Assembly (NCBI RefSeq): GCF_019457905.1
Contig: NZ_JAHZSV010000007.1
Span: 206,173-270,172 of the forward strand
Length of the DNA: 64,000 nt
Direction: 5' to 3'
Source: Flagellimonas abyssi
GTDB taxonomy: Bacteria; Bacteroidota; Bacteroidia; Flavobacteriales; Flavobacteriaceae
Position numbers and translations under genes: made by a program. The notes beneath the pieces are model-generated. The model ran no database searches, was not told where the DNA came from, and saw nothing but the letters and a program-made list of their open reading frames with translations. The stretch's first letter is position 1. Every line of letters starts with the position of its first letter. Below are positions 9,303 to 18,028 of the stretch, in pieces.

Positions 9303-9878
9303 ATGAAGAAAATCATTTTTTCATTCCTACTTACGCTCGCCGCAGTACAAGTTTCAGAAGCGCAAGAGCAAGGTAAATTCCGTGTTGGCTTGGAGGTAGG
9401 TTATACTGTACCCGATGGTGGAGGTGGCATATTTCTCGCTATAGAACCAAAGTACAATATCGCCGATAACATGAATGTTGGCCTTCGATTTGAATCTGCG
9501 GCCATGGCAAAAAATTTTGGTTCATTTGAAACTTCTCTTTCATCAAGTGTGTCCTACTCAGGCACATTTGATTATTACCTTTCTTTGGGCAGTTCTTCTG
9601 TTGCACCATTCATCGGTGCTGGTGTTGGTTACCACCAGCCGGGGACTATTGGTTTTGATAACGATTCGTATGATGAAGAATTACTAGAGGCCGACATTCT
9701 AGTAGATGGAAAATTTGGCGGTCTTATTAGAGCAGGTTTTGAAGCTGGCAAGTTTAGGTTGGCCGCGACTTACAACCTTGTTGGCAAATCCGAATTGCTA
9801 GAGGCAGTAGAAGTCAAAAACTCCTACTTGGGCATATCACTAGGTTTTTACCTAGGTGGTGGCAAGTGGAAAAAATAA
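9303..9878 (+). CDS. Small outer-membrane beta-barrel protein
   Basis: A 191-residue protein with a cleavable signal peptide (MKKIIFSFLLTLAAVQVSEAQ) followed by alternating beta-strand-like segments rich in Gly and aromatic residues (FRVGLEVGYTVP, NVGLRFESAAM, IRAGFEAGKFRLAATYNL) and a terminal strand YLGISLGFYLGGG. This is the OmpW/OmpA-barrel-like or porin-family pattern seen in many Bacteroidota surface proteins. No specific function can be assigned. Tandem LytTR-type boxes upstream suggest that a LytTR response regulator controls it. The start follows the signal peptide; no Shine-Dalgarno is present. Confidence 0.8.
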   Translation: MKKIIFSFLLTLAAVQVSEAQEQGKFRVGLEVGYTVPDGGGGIFLAIEPKYNIADNMNVGLRFESAAMAKNFGSFETSLSSSVSYSGTFDYYLSLGSSSVAPFIGAGVGYHQPGTIGFDNDSYDEELLEADILVDGKFGGLIRAGFEAGKFRLAATYNLVGKSELLEAVEVKNSYLGISLGFYLGGGKWKK

Positions 9879-9901
9879 AATTCCGTCGAGTTTTGTTATG
9901 T

Positions 9902-9930
9902 AAAGAGGGGGCAATTTTGCCTCCTTTTTA
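9902..9930. terminator. Bidirectional rho-independent terminator
   Basis: GAGGGGGCAA/TTGCCTCC-type stem (with one G-T/bulge) flanked by A-run on the left and T-run on the right, sitting between the convergent barrel gene and rimM, so it can serve both. Confidence 0.75.
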
Positions 9931-9932
9931 TT

Positions 9933-10460
9933 TTATCCAAGATATAAATCTACCAAACCTTCGGGAGTTTTAACATGGATGGTTTTGTTCTCCCTGTCTA
10001 CTTTGGCAATGATATCATCACTAACAGGAATCAACAGTTCCTTATCTCCCTTTTTAATTTCAAACAAATCCTGTGATGCACTATCGTTCACGGATTCTAT
10101 GATACCGATATCACCGTGAACCTCATCCATAACGGTAAAACCGATTACTTCATGGAAATAAAACTTGTTTCCCTTTAGCGGCGGCAACATGGTAAGTGGC
10201 AGATAAAGCTCCGAACCGACAATATTATCGGCACTGGATTCGTCCTTTACCTCTTCAAAATCGATGCGTAAAAGGTTGGATTTATGCAGTCGGCATCTAT
10301 CAATAAAAAATGGAATCAGGTTGTTTCCAAAAGAAACAAGCACTGATTCCATATTCTCGTAGATATGGGGTTCATCGGTGTCCAATTTGACCAACACCTC
10401 GCCCTTAAAACTATATTTTGAAACGACTTTGCCCAAATAGAAGCAGTCTTCCTTGCGCAT
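9933..10460 (-). CDS. rimM: 16S rRNA processing/maturation protein RimM
   Basis: Assembly factor for the 30S subunit head, binding ribosomal protein S19. The 175-residue protein has the N-terminal RimM barrel (FYLGKVVSKYSFKGEVLVK) and a C-terminal PRC-barrel (GFTVMDEVHGDIGIIESV to LIPVSDDIIAKVDRENKTI). It follows rpsP by 12 bp on the minus strand; the rpsP-rimM pairing is conserved in many bacteria and supports the assignment. Confidence 0.93.
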   Translation of the reverse strand: MRKEDCFYLGKVVSKYSFKGEVLVKLDTDEPHIYENMESVLVSFGNNLIPFFIDRCRLHKSNLLRIDFEEVKDESSADNIVGSELYLPLTMLPPLKGNKFYFHEVIGFTVMDEVHGDIGIIESVNDSASQDLFEIKKGDKELLIPVSDDIIAKVDRENKTIHVKTPEGLVDLYLG

Positions 10461-10472
10461 TGTCTTACGTTT

Positions 10473-11036
10473 CTATTCTTCCTTTTTGTCAGCTTCTTCA
10501 GCAGCAGGAGTCTCTTCTGCTGGCGCTTCAGTTTCCTCAGTTGAAGCTTCGGCTATTTCTTCTGCAGCTTCCTCGGCTACTTCCTCCTCAGGTAATGCAG
10601 CAGCAGCTCTTTTTTCGTTGGCCTCTTTTTCAGCAGCCAATGCTTGAGCTCTAGCTTCTGCATCAGCCTTGCTCAATCCATCTTTCTTATCTTGGATTTT
10701 TTGCTCTTTCTCCTCCAACCAAGCGTTGAATTTCTCTTCTGCCTGCTCTTCGGTCAATGCTCCTTTGCGAACACCGCCCAACAAGTGATGCTTCAACAAA
10801 ACACCTTTGTAAGAAAGGATTGCTCTTGCAGTATCTGTTGGTTGTGCACCATTTTGTAACCATTTTACAGAACCATCAACATCTAGGTTGATTGTAGCTG
10901 GATTGGTGTTTGGGTTGTATGTACCCAATTTCTCCAAAAATTTACCGTCTCTTTTTGCTCTAACATCGGCAGCAACTACCCAATAGAATGGCTTACCTTT
11001 TTTACCGTGTCTCTGAAGTCTAATCTTTACTGGCAT
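10473..11036 (-). CDS. rpsP: 30S ribosomal protein S16 with long acidic C-terminal extension
   Basis: Structural protein of the small ribosomal subunit. The first ~80 residues are canonical bS16 (MPVKIRLQRHGKKGKPFYW, KLGTYNP, WLQNGAQPTDTARAIL). Typical bS16 is about 80-90 residues; this one is 187. The extra ~100 residues begin with a Lys/Glu helix (EKFNAWLEEKEQKIQDKK) and end in a low-complexity Ala/Glu tail without predicted fold. Such tails are known in Bacteroidota bS16; function unknown. First gene of the rpsP-rimM operon; a TATATTTG -7 element lies about 75 bp upstream. Confidence 0.95.
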   Translation of the reverse strand: MPVKIRLQRHGKKGKPFYWVVAADVRAKRDGKFLEKLGTYNPNTNPATINLDVDGSVKWLQNGAQPTDTARAILSYKGVLLKHHLLGGVRKGALTEEQAEEKFNAWLEEKEQKIQDKKDGLSKADAEARAQALAAEKEANEKRAAAALPEEEVAEEAAEEIAEASTEETEAPAEETPAAEEADKKEE

Positions 11037-11109
11037 ATCACATTAATTTGTAGGGGTGCCCGACCCTTGTTATTAATTCTTTTTTATCGCTTTTTCCATT
11101 AAGCGGGTG

Positions 11110-11117
11110 CAAATATA
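11110..11117 (-). promoter_or_regulatory. Predicted rpsP promoter -7 element
   Basis: On the minus strand the octamer TATATTTG exactly matches TAnnTTTG. It gives an approximately 65-nt 5' UTR to rpsP. I do not see a well-spaced -33 TTG. Confidence 0.4.
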
Positions 11118-11302
11118 CACTTATTTGTTTATAGCACAGCGTTTAGGGCAAAAAAAGTTAAATGCATTTAACAACTGAACCCCATACCGTTAAACCTATC
11201 ACAAACCATCCCAACTATTTGTTATTCTGACATTTAACCTTAACTTATGTAGTGAAGTCATCGAAAGTCGATGGCCCATAACCGATAAAATGTAGATAGA
11301 TT

Positions 11303-11758
11303 ATGAAGTATACTGTAGAAATGTCGAACAAATTGAACGAACTTTTGGAAAGAACCTACGATGCTGAGAAAGGATTTAAACAAGCAGCTGAAAAGGTAGA
11401 CAATAAAACCATTAAGCAATTCTTTATGGATAGATCCAATCAACGTCAAAATTTTGCAAAAGAACTTAAGGCTGAAATTATGTCGTTCGGAGAAAAACCT
11501 GAAGATAGCGGTAGTGCAAAAGGCACATTACACCGATCTTGGATTAATTTTAAATCTTTGTTTTCTTCCAATAGTGAAGAAGCAATGTTAGAAGAGGTGC
11601 ATCGTGGAGAAAAAGAGGCTATAGAAACCTATAACGACATACTGCAAGACAAAGATTTTGTATTGCCCCCAACCACCGAGAGTCTACTGATGAAACACAG
11701 AAATGCCATCAGAGACACTTTGGAAACGGCAAATATATTCGAAACAGCAGTATCGTAA
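11303..11758 (+). CDS. DUF2383 (PA2169-type) four-helix-bundle protein
   Basis: A 151-residue soluble helical protein. The segment from NELLERTYDAEKGFKQAAEKV through AIETYNDILQD to the helix ending MKHRNAIRDTLETANIF matches the DUF2383/PA2169 ferritin-like four-helix bundle family. Family members are often stress-induced but have no assigned activity. It has its own terminator and stands between rpsP (divergent) and dnaE; nothing in the context gives a function. Confidence 0.8.
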   Translation: MKYTVEMSNKLNELLERTYDAEKGFKQAAEKVDNKTIKQFFMDRSNQRQNFAKELKAEIMSFGEKPEDSGSAKGTLHRSWINFKSLFSSNSEEAMLEEVHRGEKEAIETYNDILQDKDFVLPPTTESLLMKHRNAIRDTLETANIFETAVS

Positions 11759-11784
11759 TTCCAAAAGTCACTAGATACAAGCAG

Positions 11785-11814
11785 AAAAGCTGGGATTTAT
11801 TCCCGGCTTTTTTT
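11785..11814 (+). terminator. Rho-independent terminator after the DUF2383 gene
   Basis: AAAAGCTGGGA-TTTAT-TCCCGGCTTTTTTT: a 9-bp stem with one G-T pair and a seven-T run. Confidence 0.85.
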
Positions 11815-11902
11815 AGTTGATAACTCCTCACAACTCTTTTTCACCAAATCTATCTTCTTCCGTAATTTTATTCATTCTTTTTTCGACCGAGACTGTTAGC
11901 TT

Positions 11903-14900
11903 ATGTATTTGATTTTTGATACCGAAACCACTGGCTTGCCCAAACGTTGGGATGCCCCCATTACCGACACCGACAACTGGCCACGATGCGTTCAGATAGC
12001 TTGGCAGTTGCACGACGAACTTGGTAATCTGATAGAACATCAGGATTTTTTGGTAAAACCCGAAGGATTCAACATTCCCTACGAGGCCGAACAGATTCAC
12101 GGTATATCCACAGCTTTGGCCGAAGAAAAAGGAGTGCCTTTGAGCGAAGTCCTGGAAGCGTTCAACAGGGCATTGCTACAAACCAAATTTGTGGTGGGCC
12201 AAAATGTGGGCTTCGATATCAATATTATGGGATGTGAATTCCACCGTGAGGAAGTGCAAAGTCCCCTAACGGAACTTCCCGTGCTAGACACCTGTACCGA
12301 GCATACCGCGGAACTCTGTAAAATACCCGGAGGACGTGGTGGTAAATTCAAGCTGCCAACCTTGACAGAGCTCCACGAGTTCCTGTTCGGTGAGCCCTTC
12401 GCCGAAGCACACAACGCAACTGCGGATGTGGAAGCTACGACCCGTTGCTTTTTGGAATTGGTCCGCAAAAAACAATATTCCTACCAAGAACTCGATGTTC
12501 AACCCGATTATTTTGAGCGATTCTCCAAAGCCAATCCGCAGGAAATAGAGCTTATTGGGTTAAAGCACATCAACCTAAAGGCAGCATCCAAAGAAATTGC
12601 CGATGCCCTTTGGGCAGAAGATACGGGTGGCATTTCCGACGAGGAAATCCAAGAGAACGTGGAGACTTTGGAAGATGAACCTTTTGTTCATTTGCACAAT
12701 CACTCCCAGTTTTCCGTACTTCAGTCCACCATCAACATAAAGGATTTGGTCAAGGCCACAGCTGATCACGGTATGCCTGCCGTTGCATTGACCGACCATG
12801 CCAACATGATGGGCGCTTTTCACTTTGTAAAAGAAGTGATGGGGCATAACAAAGCGGTAAAGGCTAAAAACGAAGAATTGATAGCCAACGGTGAACAACC
12901 GACCGAGAAAGAAATCACTCCCATTGTGGGCTGTGAATTCTTTGTGTGCGAAGACCATACCAATAAAAATGTAAAGGACTACGGGCATCAAATAGTGCTG
13001 CTGGCCAAAAACAAAAAAGGGTATCATAACTTGGCAAAAATGTCATCCATTGCCTATACCAATGGGTTTTACTACGTACCCAGAATCGACAAAAAAGTCA
13101 TTGAGCAATACAAGGAAGACATCATCGCCCTTACGGGAAACCTATATGGTGAAGTGCCCAATAAAATCTTGAATGTTGGTGAAAACCAGGCCGAAGAGGC
13201 ACTTTTATGGTGGAAAGAGCAATTTGGTGACGATTTTTACATCGAAATCATGCGTCACGGTCAAGAAGACGAAGATCGCGTCAATCAAGTTTTGGTGCGT
13301 ATGGCCAAGGACCATAACGTAAAACTGGTCGCCACCAACAATACCTATTACTGCGATAAAAAAGATGCCGAAGCACACGATATTTTATTGTGTGTAAAGG
13401 ACGGGGAAAAACAATCCACACCCATCGGTCGGGGGCGGGGATATCGTTACGGCTTGCCCAACCAAGAGTACTACTTTAAGTCTTCAGACGAAATGAAGGA
13501 GCTCTTCAAGGATTTGCCCGAAGCCATTTTGAATATCAAGGAAATCGTGGACAAAATTGAGCCATACGACCTTGCAAGTGATATTTTGCTGCCCAAATTC
13601 AGTATTCCCGAAGAGTTCAAGGACCCACAAGACGATGTAGATGGAGGTAACCGTGGTGAGAACGCCTACTTAAGGCACATTACCTACAAGGGCGCCGAAA
13701 AACGTTACGGAGAACTTACGGACGAAATCAGGGATCGGATAGATTTTGAGTTGGAAATTATCAAAAACTCAGGCTATCCGGGATACTTTTTGATTGTGGA
13801 GGACTTTATCCGGGAAGCACGGAATATGGATGTTTCCGTAGGACCGGGCCGAGGTTCCGCAGCAGGTTCGGTGGTAGCGTACTGCTTGACGATCACCAAC
13901 ATCGACCCCTTGAAATACGACCTGCTTTTTGAGCGGTTCCTGAATCCGGACAGGGTATCGATGCCCGATATCGATATTGATTTTGATGATGAGGGACGAA
14001 GCCGCGTGATGGACTACGTAATCAATAAATACGGGGCCAACCAGGTGGCGCAGATTATTACCTATGGTACTATGGCGGCCAAATCGTCCATTCGAGATAC
14101 GGCCAGAGTTTTAGATTTGCCTTTGGGCGATGCTGACCGTATTGCCAAATTAATTCCGAACATGTCCAAGCTCAACAAAATATTTGGGGTGGACGAAGCA
14201 GACCTAAAAAAGAAGTTCCGTTCTGAAGAACTCGAAAAGGTATATGAGCTCCTCAATATTGCCGAAACCGATGATTTGGAAGGCCAGACCTTAAAAATGG
14301 CCCGAGTGCTCGAAGGGTCTTTGCGAAATACGGGAATCCATGCCTGTGGTGTTATCATCACCCCGGACGATATTACCAATTTTGTACCTGTATCCGTGGC
14401 CAAGGATTCTGACCTTTATGTTACCCAGTTCGATAACTCTGTAGTGGAAAGTGCCGGTCTGTTGAAAATGGATTTCTTAGGATTGAAAACCTTGACCTTG
14501 ATCAAGGACACGGTCAAAATTGTAAAAGCAAGAACGGGAATAGAGTTGGTTCCCGATGATTTTCCGTTGGATGATGAAAAAACATATGAACTCTTCCAAC
14601 GAGGTGAAACCGTAGGGGTGTTCCAGTACGAATCCCCGGGGATGCAGAAACATATGAAAAACCTGAAACCTACGGTTTTTGATGACCTTATTGCTATGAA
14701 CGCCCTGTACCGCCCGGGTCCAATGGAATACATCCCTAGTTTTATAGCCCGTAAACATGGTGATGAAGAAATCACCTATGACCTTCCGGACATGGAAGAA
14801 TACCTACAAGAAACCTACGGGATTACCGTTTACCAAGAGCAGGTGATGTTGCTCTCACAAAAATTGGCCGGGTTCTCCAAAGGTGATGCGGATGTACTCC

Positions 14901-16288
14901 GAAAAGCGATGGGTAAAAAGATTTTTGCCCTGCTGGAAAAACTAAAACCACAATTTTTGGATGGAGGTGAGAAAAACGGACACCCGAGGGATGTACTCGA
15001 AAAAATTTGGAAGGATTGGGAAGCTTTTGCCTCCTACGCTTTCAACAAGAGTCACTCTACCTGTTACGCCTACATCGCCTACCAAACAGCTTATCTAAAG
15101 GCCCACTACCCTGCCGAGTATATGGCCGCCGTGTTGTCCAACAACATGAACGACATTAAACAGGTTACCTTTTTTATGGAGGAGTGTAAACGAATGGGAT
15201 TGGAAGTATTGGGGCCTGACGTCAACGAATCCTACTACAAATTTGCCGTGAACAAGGACAATGCCGTACGTTTTGGCATGGGCGCCATTAAAGGTGTAGG
15301 TCGCTCTGCTGTGGAAACCATTGTTGAAAACCGAAAAGAAGGTGGGGCTTACCGATCTATCTTCGATTTGGCCAAACGTGTAGATTTGCGTGCCGCCAAC
15401 AAAAAAGCCTTCGAGAATTTGGCGTTGGCTGGAGGTTTTGACTCTTTTGGAGATACGCATCGCGCACAATATTTCCATGATGATGGTGATGGCATCACGT
15501 TTTTAGAAAAAGCCGTGAAATATGGCTCTAAGTTCCAAGAAAACCAAAATTCATCACAGGTAAGTCTTTTTGGGGAAGCCAGCGAGGTTCAGATTCCCGA
15601 ACCAATTGTTCCGCCATGTGAAGAATGGGGCACCATGGAAAAGCTACGCCGTGAAAAAGAAGTGGTCGGTATTTATATTTCGGGGCACCCGTTGGATGAT
15701 TTCAAAAAAGAGATCAAGGCATTTTGCAAAAACACGGTTGCCGATTTCTCACGTTTGGAAGAGCATGTGAACCGGGAACTCACCGTTGCCGGTGTAATTA
15801 CCGATGTGCAGCACCGCGTTTCCAAAAACGGTAAAGGCTGGGGACTCTTCACGCTGGAAGATTACAACGAATCCTACGAACTAAGGATTTTTGGGGAGGA
15901 ATACTTAAAGTTCCGCCACTTCTTAATGATCAACTCCTTCGTGCACGTGCGTGCGTATGTACGCGAAGGCTGGGTAAATCGCGATACAGGCAAAAAAGGT
16001 GACCCTAGGCTCCAGTTCAACGACTTTAAACAGCTTCAGGATGTAATGGATGCCTTTGCCAAAAAACTTACCATCAAACTGAACATAGATCGTTTACAGG
16101 AGCAGCGCATCAGAACATTAAAGGACACTTTAACATTACATAAAGGGGACCACCCGATAAGTTTTGTAATTTATGAGATGCAAGAGGAAATCAAACTCAA
16201 ACTATCGAGCCGAAAACAGAAGGTAAAGATTAACAGCGAGTTACTTTCCGAACTGGAAGCACATGAAATTCATTACAAATTGAATTAG
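11903..16288 (+). CDS. dnaE: DNA polymerase III alpha subunit with N-terminal 3'-5' exonuclease domain
   Basis: Replicative DNA polymerase, 1461 residues. Residues 1-~200 are a DnaQ/DEDD proofreading exonuclease (IFDTETTGLP at the start; later HNATADVEATTRCFLEL). From about residue 260 the standard DnaE follows: PHP domain (FVHLHNHSQFSVLQS, ALTDHANMMGAFHF), polymerase palm with GPGRGSAAGSVVAY and the catalytic aspartates in MPDIDIDFDDEGR, fingers, and a C-terminal OB-fold (AGVITDVQHRVSKNGKGWG). Polymerase and proofreader are fused, an arrangement frequent in Flavobacteriia, unlike the separate DnaQ of E. coli. The start is the ATG at the exonuclease N-terminus. An 8-bp inverted repeat AATTATTG/CAATAATT follows the stop. 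Confidence 0.96.
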   Translation: MYLIFDTETTGLPKRWDAPITDTDNWPRCVQIAWQLHDELGNLIEHQDFLVKPEGFNIPYEAEQIHGISTALAEEKGVPLSEVLEAFNRALLQTKFVVGQNVGFDINIMGCEFHREEVQSPLTELPVLDTCTEHTAELCKIPGGRGGKFKLPTLTELHEFLFGEPFAEAHNATADVEATTRCFLELVRKKQYSYQELDVQPDYFERFSKANPQEIELIGLKHINLKAASKEIADALWAEDTGGISDEEIQENVETLEDEPFVHLHNHSQFSVLQSTINIKDLVKATADHGMPAVALTDHANMMGAFHFVKEVMGHNKAVKAKNEELIANGEQPTEKEITPIVGCEFFVCEDHTNKNVKDYGHQIVLLAKNKKGYHNLAKMSSIAYTNGFYYVPRIDKKVIEQYKEDIIALTGNLYGEVPNKILNVGENQAEEALLWWKEQFGDDFYIEIMRHGQEDEDRVNQVLVRMAKDHNVKLVATNNTYYCDKKDAEAHDILLCVKDGEKQSTPIGRGRGYRYGLPNQEYYFKSSDEMKELFKDLPEAILNIKEIVDKIEPYDLASDILLPKFSIPEEFKDPQDDVDGGNRGENAYLRHITYKGAEKRYGELTDEIRDRIDFELEIIKNSGYPGYFLIVEDFIREARNMDVSVGPGRGSAAGSVVAYCLTITNIDPLKYDLLFERFLNPDRVSMPDIDIDFDDEGRSRVMDYVINKYGANQVAQIITYGTMAAKSSIRDTARVLDLPLGDADRIAKLIPNMSKLNKIFGVDEADLKKKFRSEELEKVYELLNIAETDDLEGQTLKMARVLEGSLRNTGIHACGVIITPDDITNFVPVSVAKDSDLYVTQFDNSVVESAGLLKMDFLGLKTLTLIKDTVKIVKARTGIELVPDDFPLDDEKTYELFQRGETVGVFQYESPGMQKHMKNLKPTVFDDLIAMNALYRPGPMEYIPSFIARKHGDEEITYDLPDMEEYLQETYGITVYQEQVMLLSQKLAGFSKGDADVLRKAMGKKIFALLEKLKPQFLDGGEKNGHPRDVLEKIWKDWEAFASYAFNKSHSTCYAYIAYQTAYLKAHYPAEYMAAVLSNNMNDIKQVTFFMEECKRMGLEVLGPDVNESYYKFAVNKDNAVRFGMGAIKGVGRSAVETIVENRKEGGAYRSIFDLAKRVDLRAANKKAFENLALAGGFDSFGDTHRAQYFHDDGDGITFLEKAVKYGSKFQENQNSSQVSLFGEASEVQIPEPIVPPCEEWGTMEKLRREKEVVGIYISGHPLDDFKKEIKAFCKNTVADFSRLEEHVNRELTVAGVITDVQHRVSKNGKGWGLFTLEDYNESYELRIFGEEYLKFRHFLMINSFVHVRAYVREGWVNRDTGKKGDPRLQFNDFKQLQDVMDAFAKKLTIKLNIDRLQEQRIRTLKDTLTLHKGDHPISFVIYEMQEEIKLKLSSRKQKVKINSELLSELEAHEIHYKLN

Positions 16289-16361
16289 ACCATAATTATT
16301 GTCAATGGCGCAATAATTAAAACGAATACGCCCTGTGTAAGTTAGATGGGCATTATTTGAC

Positions 16362-16369
16362 TAACTTTG
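16362..16369 (+). promoter_or_regulatory. Predicted trxA promoter -7 element
   Basis: TAACTTTG exactly matches TAnnTTTG; the predicted transcript would have only about 15 nt of 5' UTR before the trxA ATG at 16391. The -33 region is weak. Confidence 0.4.
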
Positions 16370-16390
16370 TATAATATTAAAATAAATAAG

Positions 16391-16708
16391 ATGGCACTAG
16401 AAATAACAGATGCGACTTTTGACGAAGTTGTTTTAAAAAGTGACAAGCCTGTCCTGGTAGATTTTTGGGCAGCATGGTGTGGACCTTGTAGAATGGTAGG
16501 TCCGATCATTGAAGAAGTAGGACAAGAATACGATGGCAAAGCTGTTGTTGGTAAAGTTGATGTTGACGCAAACCAACAGTTTGCCGCTAAATACGGTGTA
16601 CGTAATATCCCTACTGTTTTGGTTTTTAAAGATGGTGAAGTTGTAAACCGTCAAGTAGGTGTATCTCCCAAAAAAACCTATACAGATGCTATTGATGCAG
16701 CACTGTAA
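16391..16708 (+). CDS. trxA: Thioredoxin
   Basis: Cytosolic disulfide reductant of 105 residues, the normal length, with the active site WCGPCR (C30, C33) in VLVDFWAAWCGPCRMV and the cis-proline segment RNIPTVLVFKDGE. I choose ATG 16391 (MALEITDATF); the frame stays open upstream but those residues precede the conserved N-terminus and overlap the predicted promoter. Monocistronic, with a strong terminator. Confidence 0.95.
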   Translation: MALEITDATFDEVVLKSDKPVLVDFWAAWCGPCRMVGPIIEEVGQEYDGKAVVGKVDVDANQQFAAKYGVRNIPTVLVFKDGEVVNRQVGVSPKKTYTDAIDAAL

Positions 16709-16731
16709 AACAAAACTCGGAATTAGATTTT

Positions 16732-16763
16732 AAAAAAGGTTTGGCATTAGCCAAACCTTTTTT
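16732..16763 (+). terminator. Strong terminator after trxA
   Basis: Perfect inverted repeat AAAAAAGGTTTGGC-ATTA-GCCAAACCTTTTTT. Confidence 0.92.
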
Positions 16764-16790
16764 ATTTTATCTTGTCTGCAGAAATCAGTT

Positions 16791-17720
16791 ATGGACGTAC
16801 GATCGGAACTTAGCAAAGCGACCCTTTTCCAAAACTTGGAGCTTTTGGCCCATCAAATTGTGGAAGGGTTTATCAGTGGTATTCATAAAAGTCCGTTCCA
16901 TGGATTTTCGGCGGAGTTTGCCGAACATAAAATTTATAACCTAGGACAGAGCACCAAACATATAGATTGGAAGCTTTTTGCCCGTACGGACCGCCTATAC
17001 ACCAAACGCTTTGAGGACGAGACCAACCTTCGCTGCCATATGATTTTGGACAACTCGACTTCCATGTACTATCCGGAAGTGAAGGAATATTCCTTGGACA
17101 ATCTAAACAAAATTGGTTTTGGGGTACTTTCCATTGCTGCCTTAATGCAAGTTTTGAAAAAGCAAAGGGACGCCGTTGGGCTAAGTATTTATTCCAACAC
17201 CTATGATTTCCATGCTTCGGAAAAAAACAGTGAGCGCCATTTTCAGATGCTGTATTCCAAATTAAACGAAGTAGCTGTTCATGGAAGGAAGTCTGAAGAG
17301 ACCAAAACCTATACATTTCTTCATCAAATAGCAGAAAAAATACACCGCAGGAGCCTGATTTTTCTGTTTACCGATATGTTCCAGACGGAAACAGAAGAGG
17401 AAAAATTGTTTGAAGCCCTGCGCCATCTCAAATACAACAAGCATTCCGTGGTTCTTTTCCATCTGTTGGACAACGCACACGAGCTCCATTTTGATTTTGA
17501 GAATACCCCCAAACGTTTCGTAGATGTGGAAACGGGCGAACAAATAGATTTATATGCCGATTCGATTAAAAAAGCCTACTCGGAAAGAGTATTACAATAC
17601 CAAAAGGAACTAAAACTAAAATGTGCACAGTACCAGATAAAGTATGTGGATGTGGACATAGGTTCCAATTTCTCACAAGTTTTGAATTCCTTTATGATCG
17701 AGCGACAAAAATTTGCCTAA
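16791..17720 (+). CDS. DUF58 domain protein (von Willebrand A-like)
   Basis: A 309-residue cytosolic protein of the DUF58 family, usually encoded with MoxR ATPases and vWA proteins. Visible are the N-terminal GFSAEFAEHKIYNLGQSTKHIDWKLFARTDRLYTKRFEDE segment (K-x-I-D-W-K-L-x-A-R core), the MIDAS-like region HMILDNSTSMYYP and RSLIFLFTDMFQTE. Role is unknown; MoxR-DUF58 systems act in metalloenzyme assembly or envelope stress. Here no moxR neighbour is present; the gene follows trxA by 82 bp with a terminator between. Confidence 0.85.
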   Translation: MDVRSELSKATLFQNLELLAHQIVEGFISGIHKSPFHGFSAEFAEHKIYNLGQSTKHIDWKLFARTDRLYTKRFEDETNLRCHMILDNSTSMYYPEVKEYSLDNLNKIGFGVLSIAALMQVLKKQRDAVGLSIYSNTYDFHASEKNSERHFQMLYSKLNEVAVHGRKSEETKTYTFLHQIAEKIHRRSLIFLFTDMFQTETEEEKLFEALRHLKYNKHSVVLFHLLDNAHELHFDFENTPKRFVDVETGEQIDLYADSIKKAYSERVLQYQKELKLKCAQYQIKYVDVDIGSNFSQVLNSFMIERQKFA

Positions 17721-17742
17721 ACATTTTTAAAAAAATGTTTTG
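17719..17742 (+). terminator. A/T-rich terminator after the DUF58 gene
   Basis: AAACATTTTT-AA-AAAAATGTTT, a perfect 10-bp inverted repeat beginning at the stop codon; AT-rich, so of modest strength. Confidence 0.55.
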
Positions 17743-17770
17743 CCATATCCGAAATGAGAATGTATATTTG
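17739..17770 (+). promoter_or_regulatory. Promoter of tRNA-Asp
   Basis: TTTG (17739-17742) at the -33 position, a 20-bp spacer and TATATTTG (17763-17770) give an essentially consensus Bacteroidota promoter about 70 bp upstream of the tRNA. Confidence 0.75.
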
Positions 17771-17843
17771 CACTCGCTTTAAAAAAGCAATGAACAAGAT
17801 TTGAATCCGACTGTTGTCGGAGTCTTGCAAAGATAAAATCATT

Positions 17844-17917
17844 GGTCTGGTAGTTCAGTTGGTTAGAATACCTGCCTGTCACGCAGGGGGTCGCGGGTTC
17901 GAGTCCCGTCCAGACCG
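17844..17917 (+). tRNA. tRNA-Asp (GTC)
   Basis: A 74-nt cloverleaf: acceptor strands GGTCTGG (17844-17850) and CCAGACC (17910-17916) pair perfectly, anticodon arm CCTGC-CTGTCAC-GCAGG with anticodon GTC (17878-17880), and T-arm CGGGTTCGAGTCCCG. CCA is not encoded. A promoter lies upstream and a terminator immediately downstream, so it is a single-tRNA transcription unit. Confidence 0.97.
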
Positions 17918-17918
17918 C

Positions 17919-17947
17919 AAAAAGCTCCGATTACTCGGAGCTTTTTT
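17919..17947 (+). terminator. Terminator of the tRNA-Asp unit
   Basis: AAAAAGCTCCGA-TTAC-TCGGAGCTTTTTT, a perfect 12-bp stem with T-run. Confidence 0.93.
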
Positions 17948-17976
17948 GGTTTTACACCTTTCTTTATTTTAATAAA

Positions 17977-18006
17977 AAGTCCCCATTACCAAGGCAACAG
18001 GGACTT
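17977..18006 (-). terminator. Terminator for the ferritin-like gene pair
   Basis: AAGTCCC/GGGACTT arms with a long loop; on the minus strand the stem is followed by a T-run, placed just after the 18029 stop. Confidence 0.6.
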
Positions 18007-18028
18007 ACTTTCAATCAGTACAAATTAT

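Noticed and set aside
16293..16318. AATTATTG/CAATAATT inverted repeat after dnaE as a terminator
   Set aside because: No T-run and AT-rich stem; significance cannot be judged.
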